DNA from: Ramlibacter sp.
Lineage (GTDB): Bacteria; Pseudomonadota; Gammaproteobacteria; Burkholderiales; Burkholderiaceae_C
Assembly (NCBI GenBank): GCA_016713005.1
Contig: JADJPY010000004.1
Span: forward strand, 1-64,000
Direction of reading: 5' to 3'
Length of the DNA stretch: 64,000 bases
The position numbers and the translations under genes are program-made. Under the pieces are notes generated by a model. The model made no database searches, was not told the DNA's origin, and saw only the letters and a program-made list of their open reading frames with translations. Numbering within the stretch: the first letter of the stretch is position 1; each line of letters starts with the position of its first letter. Of the stretch, positions 48,234-57,083 are shown one piece after another.

Positions 48234-49787
48234 TCAGAGTGCACGGCGCAGGTTGGCGGGCGCGATGCGCAGCGCCTCGCGGTACTTGGCCACGGTGCGC
48301 CGCGCGCACTCGATGCCCTGCTCCCGCAGCATTTCGGAGATCTGGTTGTCGCTCAGCGGCTTGGCTGTGCTCTCGGCCGCCACAAACTGGCGGATCAGCG
48401 CGCGCACCGCGGTGCTCGATGCATTGCCGCCGGTTTCGGTCCCCAGCCCCGAACCGAAGAAGTACTTCAACTCGAACGTGCCCTGGGGCGTGGACATGTA
48501 CTTGGCGGTGGTCACGCGGCTGATGGTGGATTCGTGCAGACCCAGCTCGTCGGCGATCTCGCGCAGCACCAGCGGGCGCATGGCCAGTTCGCCATGCACG
48601 AAGAAGTTCTTCTGCCGCTCGACGATGGCGTTGCTCACCCGCAGGATGGTGTCAAAGCGCTGCTGGATGTTCTTGATGAACCAGCGCGCCTCCTGCAGGC
48701 GCTGCTGCAGCGCCTGGTGGCCCTCGCCCTTGTGGGCCTTGAGGGCGCTGGCATAGATGTCGTGCACGCGCAGGCGGGGCATCACGTCGGGGTTGAGCTG
48801 GGCGCGAAATCGCTGCGCCGCGCCGCGCCCGGTGCGCACCACCAGCACGTCGGGCACGATGATGTTGCGCTCCACGTCCTCGAAACGGCGTCCCGGCTTG
48901 GGCTCCAGCCGGCCGATGAAGGCGATCGCCTGGCGCACCAGCGCTTCGGTGTCGCCGCACATCTGGGCCAGCCGGCGGATGTCGCGCCGCGCCAGCAGCT
49001 CCATGGGCTGGGCACAGATGCGCAGGGCGCAATCCCGCGCCGGCTCGCCCGCGGGCAGTGCGGCCAGTTGCAGACGCAGGCACTCGGCCAGCGAGCGGGC
49101 GCCCACGCCCGGCGGGTCCAGGTGCTGCAGCAGGCTCAGGGCCACGGTGAAGTGGTGCACCAGCTCTTCGGCCTGCACCTCGTCGTCCCCGGCCAGGCCG
49201 GCGGCCAGCGACTCCAGCGTGTCCTCCAGGTAGCCGTCGTCGTTGAGCGACTCGATCAGGAAGCGCAGCGCGGCCGCGTCCTCGGCAGACAGGCGCAGCG
49301 ACAGCGCCTGACGGTGCAGGTGGGCCTGCAGGGATTCGTGCGCGCGCGCCAGGTCAGCCGGGTCGACCTCGTCGCCGCTGTCGTTGACGCGGCGCGCGGG
49401 CGCGTCTCCGCCCCACTCGGAGTCGTCGGGGGCCACCTCCACGCTGCCATCGCCCTCCCACTGCGGGGCGTCGTCGGCGCTGAAGGCGCCTGTGTCGGAT
49501 TCGGCATCATTTTGGCCATCAGCCCCCGTGGATGCTGATTGTGCCGCTATCAAATCAGGAGCAAACGAGGCCTCGTCGTCGCGCGCCGGGGTGTCCGACT
49601 GCGCCAGCCCGAACTCCTCGCGGGGCACCTCTTCCAGATTGCGCTCCAGGAACGGGTTGTCGTCCAGCATCTGCTCGACTTCCTGGCTCAGCTCCAGGGT
49701 GGACAGCTGCAACAGGCGGATGGACTGCTGCAGCTGGGGCGTGAGCGCCAGGTGCTGGGAGACGCGAAGCGACAGCCCCTGTTTCAT
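48234..49787 (-). CDS. rpoN: RNA polymerase sigma-54 factor
   Basis: Sigma-54 directs RNA polymerase to -24/-12 promoters and needs AAA+ activators. The 517-residue protein has the Gln-rich region I (MKQGLSLRVSQHLALTPQLQ), the core-binding region and the C-terminal RpoN box ARRTVAKYREAL, with SDNQISEMLREQGIE before it. Residues about 75-95 (FAPDLIAAQSASTGADGQND) are encoded by a dispersed repeat copy and lie in the acidic, non-conserved region II. It follows lptB directly, the usual lptA-lptB-rpoN order. Confidence 0.96.
   Translation of the reverse strand: MKQGLSLRVSQHLALTPQLQQSIRLLQLSTLELSQEVEQMLDDNPFLERNLEEVPREEFGLAQSDTPARDDEASFAPDLIAAQSASTGADGQNDAESDTGAFSADDAPQWEGDGSVEVAPDDSEWGGDAPARRVNDSGDEVDPADLARAHESLQAHLHRQALSLRLSAEDAAALRFLIESLNDDGYLEDTLESLAAGLAGDDEVQAEELVHHFTVALSLLQHLDPPGVGARSLAECLRLQLAALPAGEPARDCALRICAQPMELLARRDIRRLAQMCGDTEALVRQAIAFIGRLEPKPGRRFEDVERNIIVPDVLVVRTGRGAAQRFRAQLNPDVMPRLRVHDIYASALKAHKGEGHQALQQRLQEARWFIKNIQQRFDTILRVSNAIVERQKNFFVHGELAMRPLVLREIADELGLHESTISRVTTAKYMSTPQGTFELKYFFGSGLGTETGGNASSTAVRALIRQFVAAESTAKPLSDNQISEMLREQGIECARRTVAKYREALRIAPANLRRAL
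49503..49564 (-). repeat. TTGCTAT-ATAGC repeat inside rpoN
   Basis: On the minus strand TTGCTCCTGATTTGATAGCG, then CCACGGGGGCTGATGGCC. Same codon phase as in thiL and the HAD gene. Confidence 0.85.
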
Positions 49788-49790
49788 GAA

Positions 49791-50555
49791 TCACATTCGG
49801 AAGTGCTCGCCGAGGTACACGCGGCGCACGTCGGCGTTGTTCACGATCTCCGACGGCGTGCCCTGGGCGAGCACATGGCCGTCGTTGATGATGTAGGCGT
49901 GGTCGCAGATGCCCAGCGTCTCGCGCACGTTGTGGTCGGTGATGAGCACGCCGATGCCGCGCGACTTGAGAAAGCCGATGATGCGCTGGATCTCGATCAC
50001 CGCGATCGGGTCGATGCCGGCAAACGGCTCGTCCAGCAGGATGAAGCGCGGCTGGGTGGCCAGCGCGCGGGCGATCTCCACACGGCGGCGCTCGCCCCCG
50101 GACAGCGATGGCGCCGGCGAGTCACGCAGCTGCTCCACCCGCAGGTCCTTGAGCAGCGCGTCCAGCCGTTCGGAGACCTCGCGCGCGGACAGCGGGCGGC
50201 CGTCCTCGCCGAGCTGCAGCTCCAGCACCGCGCGCACGTTCTCGGCCACGGTCAGCTTGCGAAAGATCGAGGCCTCCTGCGGCAGGTAACTCAGGCCCAG
50301 GCGGGAGCGGCGGTGAATGGGCAGTCGTTCGACCGCCTGGCCATCGATGGCGATGGTGCCGGCGTCGGCGCGCACGAGGCCCACGATCATGTAGAACGAG
50401 GTGGTCTTGCCGGCGCCGTTGGGGCCCAGCAGGCCCACCACCTCGCCCTTTTGTACGGTCAGCGAGACGTCCTTGACCACCTTGCGGTTGCCATAGGCCT
50501 TCTGCAGGTTTCGCGCTTCAAGCCGGCTGCCTGCGCCGTCCGGCGCAGCGCTCAC
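49791..50555 (-). CDS. lptB: LPS export ABC transporter ATP-binding protein
   Basis: This 254-residue ATPase powers LptB2FG extraction of lipopolysaccharide from the inner membrane. Walker A GLLGPNGAGKTTSFYMIVGL, the Q-loop SYLPQEASIFRKLT, signature LSGGERRRVEIARAL and Walker B FILLDEPFAGIDPI are all present. The GTG start overlaps the lptA stop (GTGA). Confidence 0.97.
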   Translation of the reverse strand: MSAAPDGAGSRLEARNLQKAYGNRKVVKDVSLTVQKGEVVGLLGPNGAGKTTSFYMIVGLVRADAGTIAIDGQAVERLPIHRRSRLGLSYLPQEASIFRKLTVAENVRAVLELQLGEDGRPLSAREVSERLDALLKDLRVEQLRDSPAPSLSGGERRRVEIARALATQPRFILLDEPFAGIDPIAVIEIQRIIGFLKSRGIGVLITDHNVRETLGICDHAYIINDGHVLAQGTPSEIVNNADVRRVYLGEHFRM

Positions 50556-51193
50556 TTGCGGTCTCCGCCGAGCGTGACGCTTGGGCGCAGGTTGGCAGGC
50601 GGTGGCGCGTCTGCGCCAGCGGCCGCCGGGCTCCCCGGCGCACCCGGTGCCGCCGCCGCGCTGCGCGGCGTGAGCATCGCCCGCACCCGCCCGCTGCCCG
50701 AGGCGCCGCCGGCACTGGCGGGCACGCCGTCCACGCGGTAGGCCTCGGTGGTGTTGTCAAAGCTGATCTGGTTGCCGGTGGCTTCGTCGTTGACCCGGGT
50801 GCCTACGTAGCGGCGCATCACCGCGCGCTTGGAAAAGCGCACCTGGTCGGCCTTGCCGTCGTATTCGATGGTCTCGGCCTCGCCTTCGATGTATTCGTCC
50901 CCGCCGTCGCGCTTCTGGCGGAAGAACGCCCGCTGGCCCGGGGCAGCGGTGGCCACGCCGTGCTGGTTGCCGTCGGCGTCCTGGCGCACTTCGACCCGCG
51001 CGGCGCGGATGATCATCGTCCCTTTGGTCAGGACGACATTGCCGGAAAACACGCTGAGCTGGCGGACATCATCGTGGCGCAGGTTGTCCGCCTCGATGTT
51101 CATGGGCTTGTTGCGGTCGGCGCGCTCGGCCTGGGCCAGTGTGGCGGCCAGGGCCAGGACAAGGGCGACACAGGAGCGGATAGGGTATTTCAT
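50552..51193 (-). CDS. lptA: Periplasmic LPS transport protein
   Basis: This 213-residue OstA-like protein bridges LPS from LptC to LptD. It has a signal peptide (MKYPIRSCVALVLALAATLA), then the jellyroll with KPMNIEADNLRHDDVRQLSV and FSGNVVLTKGTMIIRAARVE. The C-terminal ~45 residues are an Ala/Gly/Pro tail (SAAAAPGAPGSPAAAGADA) not needed for the fold. lptC should lie further upstream but is absent here; dsbA is the upstream neighbour. Confidence 0.9.
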   Translation of the reverse strand: MKYPIRSCVALVLALAATLAQAERADRNKPMNIEADNLRHDDVRQLSVFSGNVVLTKGTMIIRAARVEVRQDADGNQHGVATAAPGQRAFFRQKRDGGDEYIEGEAETIEYDGKADQVRFSKRAVMRRYVGTRVNDEATGNQISFDNTTEAYRVDGVPASAGGASGSGRVRAMLTPRSAAAAPGAPGSPAAAGADAPPPANLRPSVTLGGDRK

Positions 51194-51252
51194 AACGGCA
51201 TGAATCTTGCTGTTGATTGTAGCCAGACCTGCACGCCAAACGCTCCAGCACC

Positions 51253-51282
51253 AATAAAAAACCCGCGCCGGCAGGCGCGGGT
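51253..51282 (-). terminator. Intrinsic terminator behind dsbA
   Basis: On the minus strand ACCCGCGCC/GGCGCGGGT with a four-base loop is followed by TTTTTT. It begins 18 bp behind the dsbA stop and isolates dsbA from lptA. Confidence 0.9.
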
Positions 51283-51299
51283 CGGGATCATGCCCGCTG

Positions 51300-51950
51300 T
51301 CAGGCGGATTTGCGGGCTTCGGTGACCAGGAAATCGACCACCTGCAAGGCGCGGTCCATGTTCCCGGCGCGCTCGCCGTCGGTGTAGAAGCGCCCTGCCA
51401 CACCCAGTGCCGGCACGCCCGCCACGCCGTACGCATCCTGCAACTGGGCCGCCTGACGCGCCTTGGTGCCCACGGAGAACGAGTTGTATTGCTCCAGGAA
51501 CTTGGCCCTGTCCACGCCCTGCTTCTCGATCCAGGCGGTGACGAGTTCCTGGGTATTCAGCGGCTGGCGCTCGACGTGGACCGTGTAGAACACCTTGCGG
51601 TGCAGGTCGCCCAGGCGCCCCATCGCTTCCAGCGCGTAAAACAGGCGCTGCTCGGGGACAAAGCTGTCGCGGAAAGCCACCGGCACGCGGCGCAGCGTCA
51701 CGTCCTTGGGCAGGCGCTTGATCCACTCTTCGAGCTTGGGTTCGAAGGCGTTGCAGTGCGGGCAGCTGTACCAGAAGAACTCGACCACCTCGACGCGGCC
51801 CTTGGGCGTGGCCACGGGCGCGGGCTTGTCCAGCGACAGGAAGTCCTTGCCATCCACCGGACGGGCACCTTGTGCCGCCGCAAATCCGGGCGCCAGCGAG
51901 CCGGCCATCGCAGCGGACGCGGCCGCCAGGGAAAAATCACGTCGTTTCAT
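51300..51950 (-). CDS. dsbA: Thiol:disulfide interchange protein DsbA type
   Basis: This 216-residue periplasmic oxidase introduces disulfides into exported proteins. The N-terminus MKRRDFSLAAASAAM followed by a hydrophobic stretch is a signal peptide with a twin-Arg-like start. The active site is C63-P-H-C66 in FFWYSCPHCNAF, and the cis-Pro loop is GVAGVPALGVAGRFY. The DsbB partner is not in the window. Confidence 0.92.
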   Translation of the reverse strand: MKRRDFSLAAASAAMAGSLAPGFAAAQGARPVDGKDFLSLDKPAPVATPKGRVEVVEFFWYSCPHCNAFEPKLEEWIKRLPKDVTLRRVPVAFRDSFVPEQRLFYALEAMGRLGDLHRKVFYTVHVERQPLNTQELVTAWIEKQGVDRAKFLEQYNSFSVGTKARQAAQLQDAYGVAGVPALGVAGRFYTDGERAGNMDRALQVVDFLVTEARKSA

Positions 51951-51997
51951 TCAACACACTCCTTGAGTCGGGTCAGAACCGTCGCAGCGCCAAAAGT

Positions 51998-52645
51998 TCA
52001 GCGCTGCACCCTCACCAGGGCCGCTTCGTACCCTGCGGCCTCGAGCTTTTCCTTCGCGCGGTCGGCGTCTTCCTTGCGTTCGATCGGGCCGACCCGCACC
52101 CGGTACACCGTGCGCCCGGACTGCTCTCGCTCGGTGATCTTGGCGTCCACCCCCTCCAGGGTGAGCTTGGCGCGCTGCGCCTCGGCTTCTTCCTGGGAGC
52201 GGTAGGCGCCCGTCTGCACGAAGTAACTGAACGGTTCAGCCGTGCCCGCGGCTGACCGCGCCTGGGCCAGGGCCCCCAGGGGATCCGAAGCCGGTGCGGT
52301 TCGGGCGGCGGCGGCCGGCGCAGAACTGCCGGTTCGGGGCGCGGACGCCACCACCGCCGGCGCGCGCGGTGCCGAGGTGGCCGCCGCGGGGCCTGGCGCC
52401 GGGGCCGGCACCGAGGCTGTGGCACGCGGGGGCGCCGGCTTGCCCTGCAGGGGCGCATTGGGGTCCCAGGACTGGTGGCGGCTCTGCTCGGCGGCCTCTT
52501 GCTGGGGCGTGCGCGCAGGGGCCTTGGTGACAAAGGGAACGGGCACCCGCGTGACGTAAACCGCCACGGCCAGTGCCGATGCCAGGCCCACCAGGACCCC
52601 GGCGATGAACCCGATGATGGTGCCTCCGCGCTGTTGCGACTTCAT
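51998..52645 (-). CDS. FtsN-like SPOR-domain membrane protein
   Basis: This 215-residue protein has a cytoplasmic basic start (MKSQQRGG), one transmembrane helix (IIGFIAGVLVGLASALAVAV), a long Pro/Ala-rich linker, and a C-terminal SPOR domain (YFVQTGAYRSQEEAEAQRAK, RTVYRVRVGPIERKEDADR). SPOR domains bind denuded peptidoglycan at the division site. The position directly behind argS is typical of betaproteobacterial FtsN-like proteins. The ATG at 52645 is eight bases behind the argS stop. Confidence 0.88.
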   Translation of the reverse strand: MKSQQRGGTIIGFIAGVLVGLASALAVAVYVTRVPVPFVTKAPARTPQQEAAEQSRHQSWDPNAPLQGKPAPPRATASVPAPAPGPAAATSAPRAPAVVASAPRTGSSAPAAAARTAPASDPLGALAQARSAAGTAEPFSYFVQTGAYRSQEEAEAQRAKLTLEGVDAKITEREQSGRTVYRVRVGPIERKEDADRAKEKLEAAGYEAALVRVQR

Positions 52646-52653
52646 GGTGCTGT

Positions 52654-54351
52654 TCACATCTTCTCCGGCGCGCTCACGCCCAAAACCTTCAGGCCATTGT
52701 GCAACACGCGGGCGGTGGCCGCGACCAGCGCGAGACGGGCCTTTTTCACGGTTTCGTCGTCCACGAGGATGCGCTCGGCGTCGTAGTAGCTGTGGTACCC
52801 GGCCGCCAGCTCGCGCAGGTAGAAGGTCACGTCGTGCGGCGCGAAGTCGGCCGCGGCGGCGGCCAGCATGTCGGGGTAACGGGCCAGCTGCAGCATCAGC
52901 GCCTGCGCCTGCGGACTGTGCAGCGGGGACAGGTCGACACGGTCCAGGCCGGTGGCATCCCCGCCCCAGGCAGCGAGCACCGAGCAGATGCGCGCATGGG
53001 CGTACTGCACGTAATACACCGGGTTGTCGTTGTTCTTTGGCACCGCCAGGTCCACATCGAAGGTGTATTCGGTGTCGGGCTTGCGGCTGAGCAGGAAGAA
53101 GCGCACCGCGTCCTTGCTGGTCCACTCGATCAGGTCGCGCAGGGTCACATAGCTGCCGGCGCGCTTGGAGATCTTGACCTCCTCGCCGCCCTTCATCACC
53201 CGTACCATGGTGTGCAGCACGTAATCCGGGTAACCCGCTGGAATGCCCACGTTGGCTGCCTGCAGGCCGGCGCGCACCCGCGCGATGGTGCCGTGGTGGT
53301 CGGTCCCCTGGATGTTGACCACCTTGGCAAAGCCGCGTTCCCACTTGCTGATGTGGTAGGCCACATCCGGCACGAAGTAGGTGTAGGTGCCGTCGGACTT
53401 GCGCATCACGCGGTCCTTGTCGTCGCCGTAGTCGGTGGACTTGAGCCACAGCGCGCCGTCCTGCTCATAGGTCTTGCCGGCGTCCTTGAGCTTTTGCACG
53501 GCGGCGTCGACCTTGCCGCTGGTGTACAGGCTGGACTCGAGGTAGTAGTTGTCGAACTTCACCTCGAAGGCCTTGAGGTCCAGGTCCTGCTCATGGCGCA
53601 GGTAGGCCACCGCAAACTGGCGGATGCCGTCGCGGTCGTCCGCATCGCCGCTGGCGGTGAATTCGCGGTCATCTGCATGCACCGTCTTCTTCGCCAGGAA
53701 ATCATCGGCGATGTCCTGGATGTAGTCGCCGTTGTAGAACGCCTTGCTCGCCGGGTCCTCGGGGTCCGTGGGCCAGCAGTCGTCGCCGGGCTTGAAGCCT
53801 TTGGCGCGCAGCTGGGTGCTCTTGGTCAGTGTGTCAATCTGCACGCCCGCGTCGTTGTAATAGAACTCGCGGGTGACGTCCCAGCCCTGGGTCGCGTAGA
53901 GGTTGCAGATCGCGTCACCCAGCGCCGCCTGGCGGCCATGGCCCACGTGCAGCGGGCCGGTGGGGTTGGCCGAGACGAACTCCACCATCAGCTTGCGTCC
54001 CAGCGCGGGTTGCCGGCCAAAGCCCACGCCGGCCTGCAGCACCTCGCGGATCACCTGCTGCTTGGCAGCGGGCTTGAGCCGGATGTTGATGAAGCCCGGC
54101 CCGGCGATGTCAATCGCCTCGACCCATTGCTGAAAAGGCGCAGCGGCCAGCAGGGCCGCCTTGAGCGCCTCGGCCACCTGTCGCGGGTTCTGCTTGAGCG
54201 GCTTGGCCAGTTGCATGGCAGCGGTGCAGGCGAAGTCGCCATGCGCGGCCACCTTGGGGGATTCGAACACCGCCTTGTCGCCCGAGCCGGGCGACAGCCT
54301 GTCCAGCTCGGCGGCGAGGCTGCCAAGCAATTCCTGTTTGAGGGAGAGCAT
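52654..54351 (-). CDS. argS: Arginyl-tRNA synthetase
   Basis: This 565-residue class I synthetase charges tRNA-Arg. It has the HIGH-type motif in VEFVSANPTGPLHVGHGRQA and the KMSK-like VKISKRAGSYVTLRDLIEW, the N-terminal Add1 domain (ESPKVAAHGDFACTAAMQLA) and the anticodon-binding C-terminus ending TARVLHNGLKVLGVSAPEKM. Length is normal. Confidence 0.97.
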   Translation of the reverse strand: MLSLKQELLGSLAAELDRLSPGSGDKAVFESPKVAAHGDFACTAAMQLAKPLKQNPRQVAEALKAALLAAAPFQQWVEAIDIAGPGFINIRLKPAAKQQVIREVLQAGVGFGRQPALGRKLMVEFVSANPTGPLHVGHGRQAALGDAICNLYATQGWDVTREFYYNDAGVQIDTLTKSTQLRAKGFKPGDDCWPTDPEDPASKAFYNGDYIQDIADDFLAKKTVHADDREFTASGDADDRDGIRQFAVAYLRHEQDLDLKAFEVKFDNYYLESSLYTSGKVDAAVQKLKDAGKTYEQDGALWLKSTDYGDDKDRVMRKSDGTYTYFVPDVAYHISKWERGFAKVVNIQGTDHHGTIARVRAGLQAANVGIPAGYPDYVLHTMVRVMKGGEEVKISKRAGSYVTLRDLIEWTSKDAVRFFLLSRKPDTEYTFDVDLAVPKNNDNPVYYVQYAHARICSVLAAWGGDATGLDRVDLSPLHSPQAQALMLQLARYPDMLAAAAADFAPHDVTFYLRELAAGYHSYYDAERILVDDETVKKARLALVAATARVLHNGLKVLGVSAPEKM

Positions 54352-54466
54352 GCCCCGATTTTACGGGCGAGGTCATCGCATTGACCTGCAACGCCGTTGT
54401 GGGGTTGAATCCGTGCGCGGGTTCGCCCGTTCAAACCTACCCTAACACCACCCCACAGGAGACCCC

Positions 54467-54763
54467 ATGAACAAGATCCTTTCCCTCGTTGCCCTTGGCC
54501 TGATGCTGTCCCTGGGCGCAGCCCACGCCCAGGACAAGGCCGCCACGTCCCAGCAGAACAAGATGGCCACCTGCCAGAAGGAAGCCGGCGACAAGGGCCT
54601 CAAGAGCAAGGAACGCCAGGCGTTCGTGAACAAGTGCCTGGCCGACGGCCGCAAGGCCCAGCAGGAAAAGATGAAGGCCTGCAACAAGGACGCCGGCGAC
54701 AAGAAGCTCAAGGGCCCCGACCGCAAGGCCTTCATGAAGGAATGCCTCAGCGCCAAGGCCTGA
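54467..54763 (+). CDS. PsiF-repeat exported protein
   Basis: This 98-residue protein has a signal peptide (MNKILSLVALGLMLSLGAA, cleavage after AHAQ) and two tandem PsiF repeats: MATCQKEAGDKGLKSKERQA...CLADG and MKACNKDAGDKKLKGPDRKA...CLSA. Each repeat has a pair of cysteines. E. coli psiF is phosphate-starvation-induced with no known function. The SD AGGAGA precedes the ATG, and an intrinsic terminator follows. Confidence 0.92.
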   Translation: MNKILSLVALGLMLSLGAAHAQDKAATSQQNKMATCQKEAGDKGLKSKERQAFVNKCLADGRKAQQEKMKACNKDAGDKKLKGPDRKAFMKECLSAKA

Positions 54764-54798
54764 CGCCCGCTGCAACGCCGGTTCCCGGCGCATCCCTA

Positions 54799-54819
54799 CC
54801 CCGCTGCGGCGGGGTTTTT
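54799..54819 (+). terminator. Intrinsic terminator behind psiF-like gene
   Basis: CCCCGC/GCGGGG with a TGCG loop is followed by TTTTT, 36 bp behind the stop. Confidence 0.88.
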
Positions 54820-55742
54820 CATGCCCCGGCCTTCCAGAACGCCGGCAGGCTGTAGTGGTGCTTGAGAAAGTCAATCCACAGCCGCACGCGCAGCGGCAGG
54901 TGCTTCACGTGGGGGAACACCGCGTAGATCCCGTTGGGCGGCGCGGCGAACTCCTCCAGCACGGCCACCAGCTGGCCGGCCGCCACCTCGTGTTCGACCT
55001 CCCAGGTGCTGCGCCAGGCGATGCCGTAGCCGGCCAGGCACCAGTCGTGCAGGACCTGCCCGTCCGAGCAGTCCATTGGTCCGCCAGGCTTGAGGTGAAT
55101 GACCTCGTGCCCGTCGCCCTTGGGCACGCGAAACGCCCAGCCGCGTGTCTGCGAGGCGTCGCTGGACAGAGTCAGGCAGTCGTGGCGGGTCAGCTCCGCC
55201 GGGGTGCGTGGGGTGCCCCGGCGCTGCAGGTAGGCGGGCGTGGCCACACACAGGCGGCGGTTGTCGGCCAGGCGCACGCTGACCAGGGCGGAGTCGGGCA
55301 TGTCGCCCACCCGCACGGCGCAGTCGTAGCCCTCGCCGGCCAGGTCGACCACCCGGTCGCTGAGGTTGAGCGAGATGGTGACGTCCGAATGCTGTTCGTA
55401 AAAGCGCGGCACCAGTGGCGCCACATGACGGCGGCCAAATCCGGCCGGAGCGGTGATGCGCAGATGGCCGCTGGCCTTGACGCCGCCCGCGCTGACGCTG
55501 GCCTCCGCGTTGGCCACATCGGCCAGCAGGCGCTGGCAATCCTCAAGAAACGCGCTGCCCTCATGGGTGAGCGTAATTCGCCGCGTGGTGCGCACCAGCA
55601 ACTTGACGCCCAGACGTTCTTCCAGCGCATCGAGCCGCCGCCCCATGATGGCCGGCGCCACGCCTTCGGCGATGGCCGCAGCCGTCAGGCTGCCGCGGGT
55701 GGCAACCGAGACGAAAGACTCCATCTGCTTGAGTTTGTCCAT
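54819..55742 (-). CDS. LysR-family transcriptional regulator
   Basis: This 307-residue regulator has an N-terminal winged helix (MDKLKQMESFVSVATRGSLT, RLDALEERLGVKLLVRTTRR) and a periplasmic-binding-like effector domain (ASGHLRITAPAGFGRRHVAP onward). It resembles the DhcR/AaeR-like branch with a CAVRVGDMPDSALVSVRLAD segment. The CoA-transferase gene lies behind its promoter on the same strand, 52 bp upstream, and not divergently. The target is unknown. Confidence 0.9.
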   Translation of the reverse strand: MDKLKQMESFVSVATRGSLTAAAIAEGVAPAIMGRRLDALEERLGVKLLVRTTRRITLTHEGSAFLEDCQRLLADVANAEASVSAGGVKASGHLRITAPAGFGRRHVAPLVPRFYEQHSDVTISLNLSDRVVDLAGEGYDCAVRVGDMPDSALVSVRLADNRRLCVATPAYLQRRGTPRTPAELTRHDCLTLSSDASQTRGWAFRVPKGDGHEVIHLKPGGPMDCSDGQVLHDWCLAGYGIAWRSTWEVEHEVAAGQLVAVLEEFAAPPNGIYAVFPHVKHLPLRVRLWIDFLKHHYSLPAFWKAGA

Positions 55743-55794
55743 GCGTCCAGATTAGGCACGCCAAAGTCAAAAATCAAGGTGGATTTCCCCGAAT

Positions 55795-56964
55795 TCACCC
55801 TCGCGTCAGCTCGGAAATCTCTTCAGGGCTGTAGCCCAGCGAGACCAAAAGTTCGGCGCTGTGCTCACCCAGCCGGGGGGGATGGGACCGCACGCCCGGG
55901 CGCTGACCACCCAGCATCAGCGGCAGCAGCGGCACCCGGGTTTCGCGCCCGTCGGTCAACGTCAGGGGTGCCAGGCCCCCCGTGGCGCCGAGATGCGGGT
56001 CGTCAAACAGGTCCTGAGGCCGTGTGATGGGGGCAAACGGCAAACCGTTGCGCTCGAACACGGCGCGCAGTTCCGCGGCGCTGTGGCCGGCCAGGTGCCC
56101 ACGCAGAAGCGGCATCAACCAGTCGCGCGCGCGAACCCGGTCGTTGTTGGAGGCCAGGCGCGGATCCGCCTTCAGCTCGTCCAGGCCAAAGGCCTCGCAG
56201 AACACCGCCCACTGGGTGTCGCTCACCACCGCCAGGAACACCTGCTCTCCGCCCTGGACAGTGAACACGTCGTACACGCCCCAGGCCGAGATGCGCCCGG
56301 GCATCGGGTCGGCGGCCTTTCCCGTGACGGCGAACTGCATCATGTGCTGCGCCACCAGGAACACGTTGTTCTCGAAGAGCGCGCTCTGGACCTCCTGGCC
56401 CAGACCGGTCTTCTCGCGCTGGGCCAGTGCGGCCATGGCGCCCATCGCACCGAACATGCCGCCCATGATGTCGTTGACGCTGGTGCCCGCACGCAGCGGG
56501 TCACCGGGGCGCCCGGTCATGTAGGCCAGCCCGCCCATCATCTGCACCACCTCATCCAGCGCGGTGCGGTGGTCGTAGGGCCCCGGCAGGAAACCCTTGT
56601 GGCTCACGTAGATGAGCCGCGGGTTGAGCTTGCTGAGCGCGGCGTAGTCCAGCCCCAGTCGCGCCATGGTGCCGGGCTTGAAGTTCTCGCTCACGATGTC
56701 GGCGGTGGCGATCAGCCGCAGCACGGCCTCGCGGCCCGCGGCCGTCTGCAGGTCAAGCGCGAGGCTTTTCTTGTTGCGGTTGAACAGCGGGAAGAAGCCG
56801 GCGCCCGAGCCCAGCAGGTTGCGCGTGCTGTCGCCCGCGGGGGGTTCGACCTTGATCACTTCGGCCCCGAGGTCGGCCAGCACCATGCCGCAGGTGGGGC
56901 CCATCACCATGTGGGTGAACTCCACGACGCGCAGGCCGCTGTAGGGCAGTTGAGGTGCGTTCAT
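55795..56964 (-). CDS. CaiB/BaiF family III CoA-transferase
   Basis: This 389-residue enzyme moves CoA between acids. It shows LRVVEFTHMVMGPTCGMVLA, DLGAEVIKVEPPAGD, NRNKKSLALDL and the catalytic Asp region YDHRTALDEVVQMMGGLAYM, where D is expected as the nucleophile. The ATG at 56964 gives the usual length; the frame is open 12 codons upstream. The acyl substrates are not deducible. The neighbouring malate synthase and HAD gene suggest a C2/organic acid context only loosely. Confidence 0.88.
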   Translation of the reverse strand: MNAPQLPYSGLRVVEFTHMVMGPTCGMVLADLGAEVIKVEPPAGDSTRNLLGSGAGFFPLFNRNKKSLALDLQTAAGREAVLRLIATADIVSENFKPGTMARLGLDYAALSKLNPRLIYVSHKGFLPGPYDHRTALDEVVQMMGGLAYMTGRPGDPLRAGTSVNDIMGGMFGAMGAMAALAQREKTGLGQEVQSALFENNVFLVAQHMMQFAVTGKAADPMPGRISAWGVYDVFTVQGGEQVFLAVVSDTQWAVFCEAFGLDELKADPRLASNNDRVRARDWLMPLLRGHLAGHSAAELRAVFERNGLPFAPITRPQDLFDDPHLGATGGLAPLTLTDGRETRVPLLPLMLGGQRPGVRSHPPRLGEHSAELLVSLGYSPEEISELTRG

Positions 56965-57083
56965 GAGTCGCAAGTATGGCGTGTTGTATTGGCACGCCAA
57001 GCCGGCATTAGCTTCAATTTAGTCAAAGATAAATCTCAGATTCGTGAATCAATAGTTGCTCAAGTATCAAATACAGTGTGTGA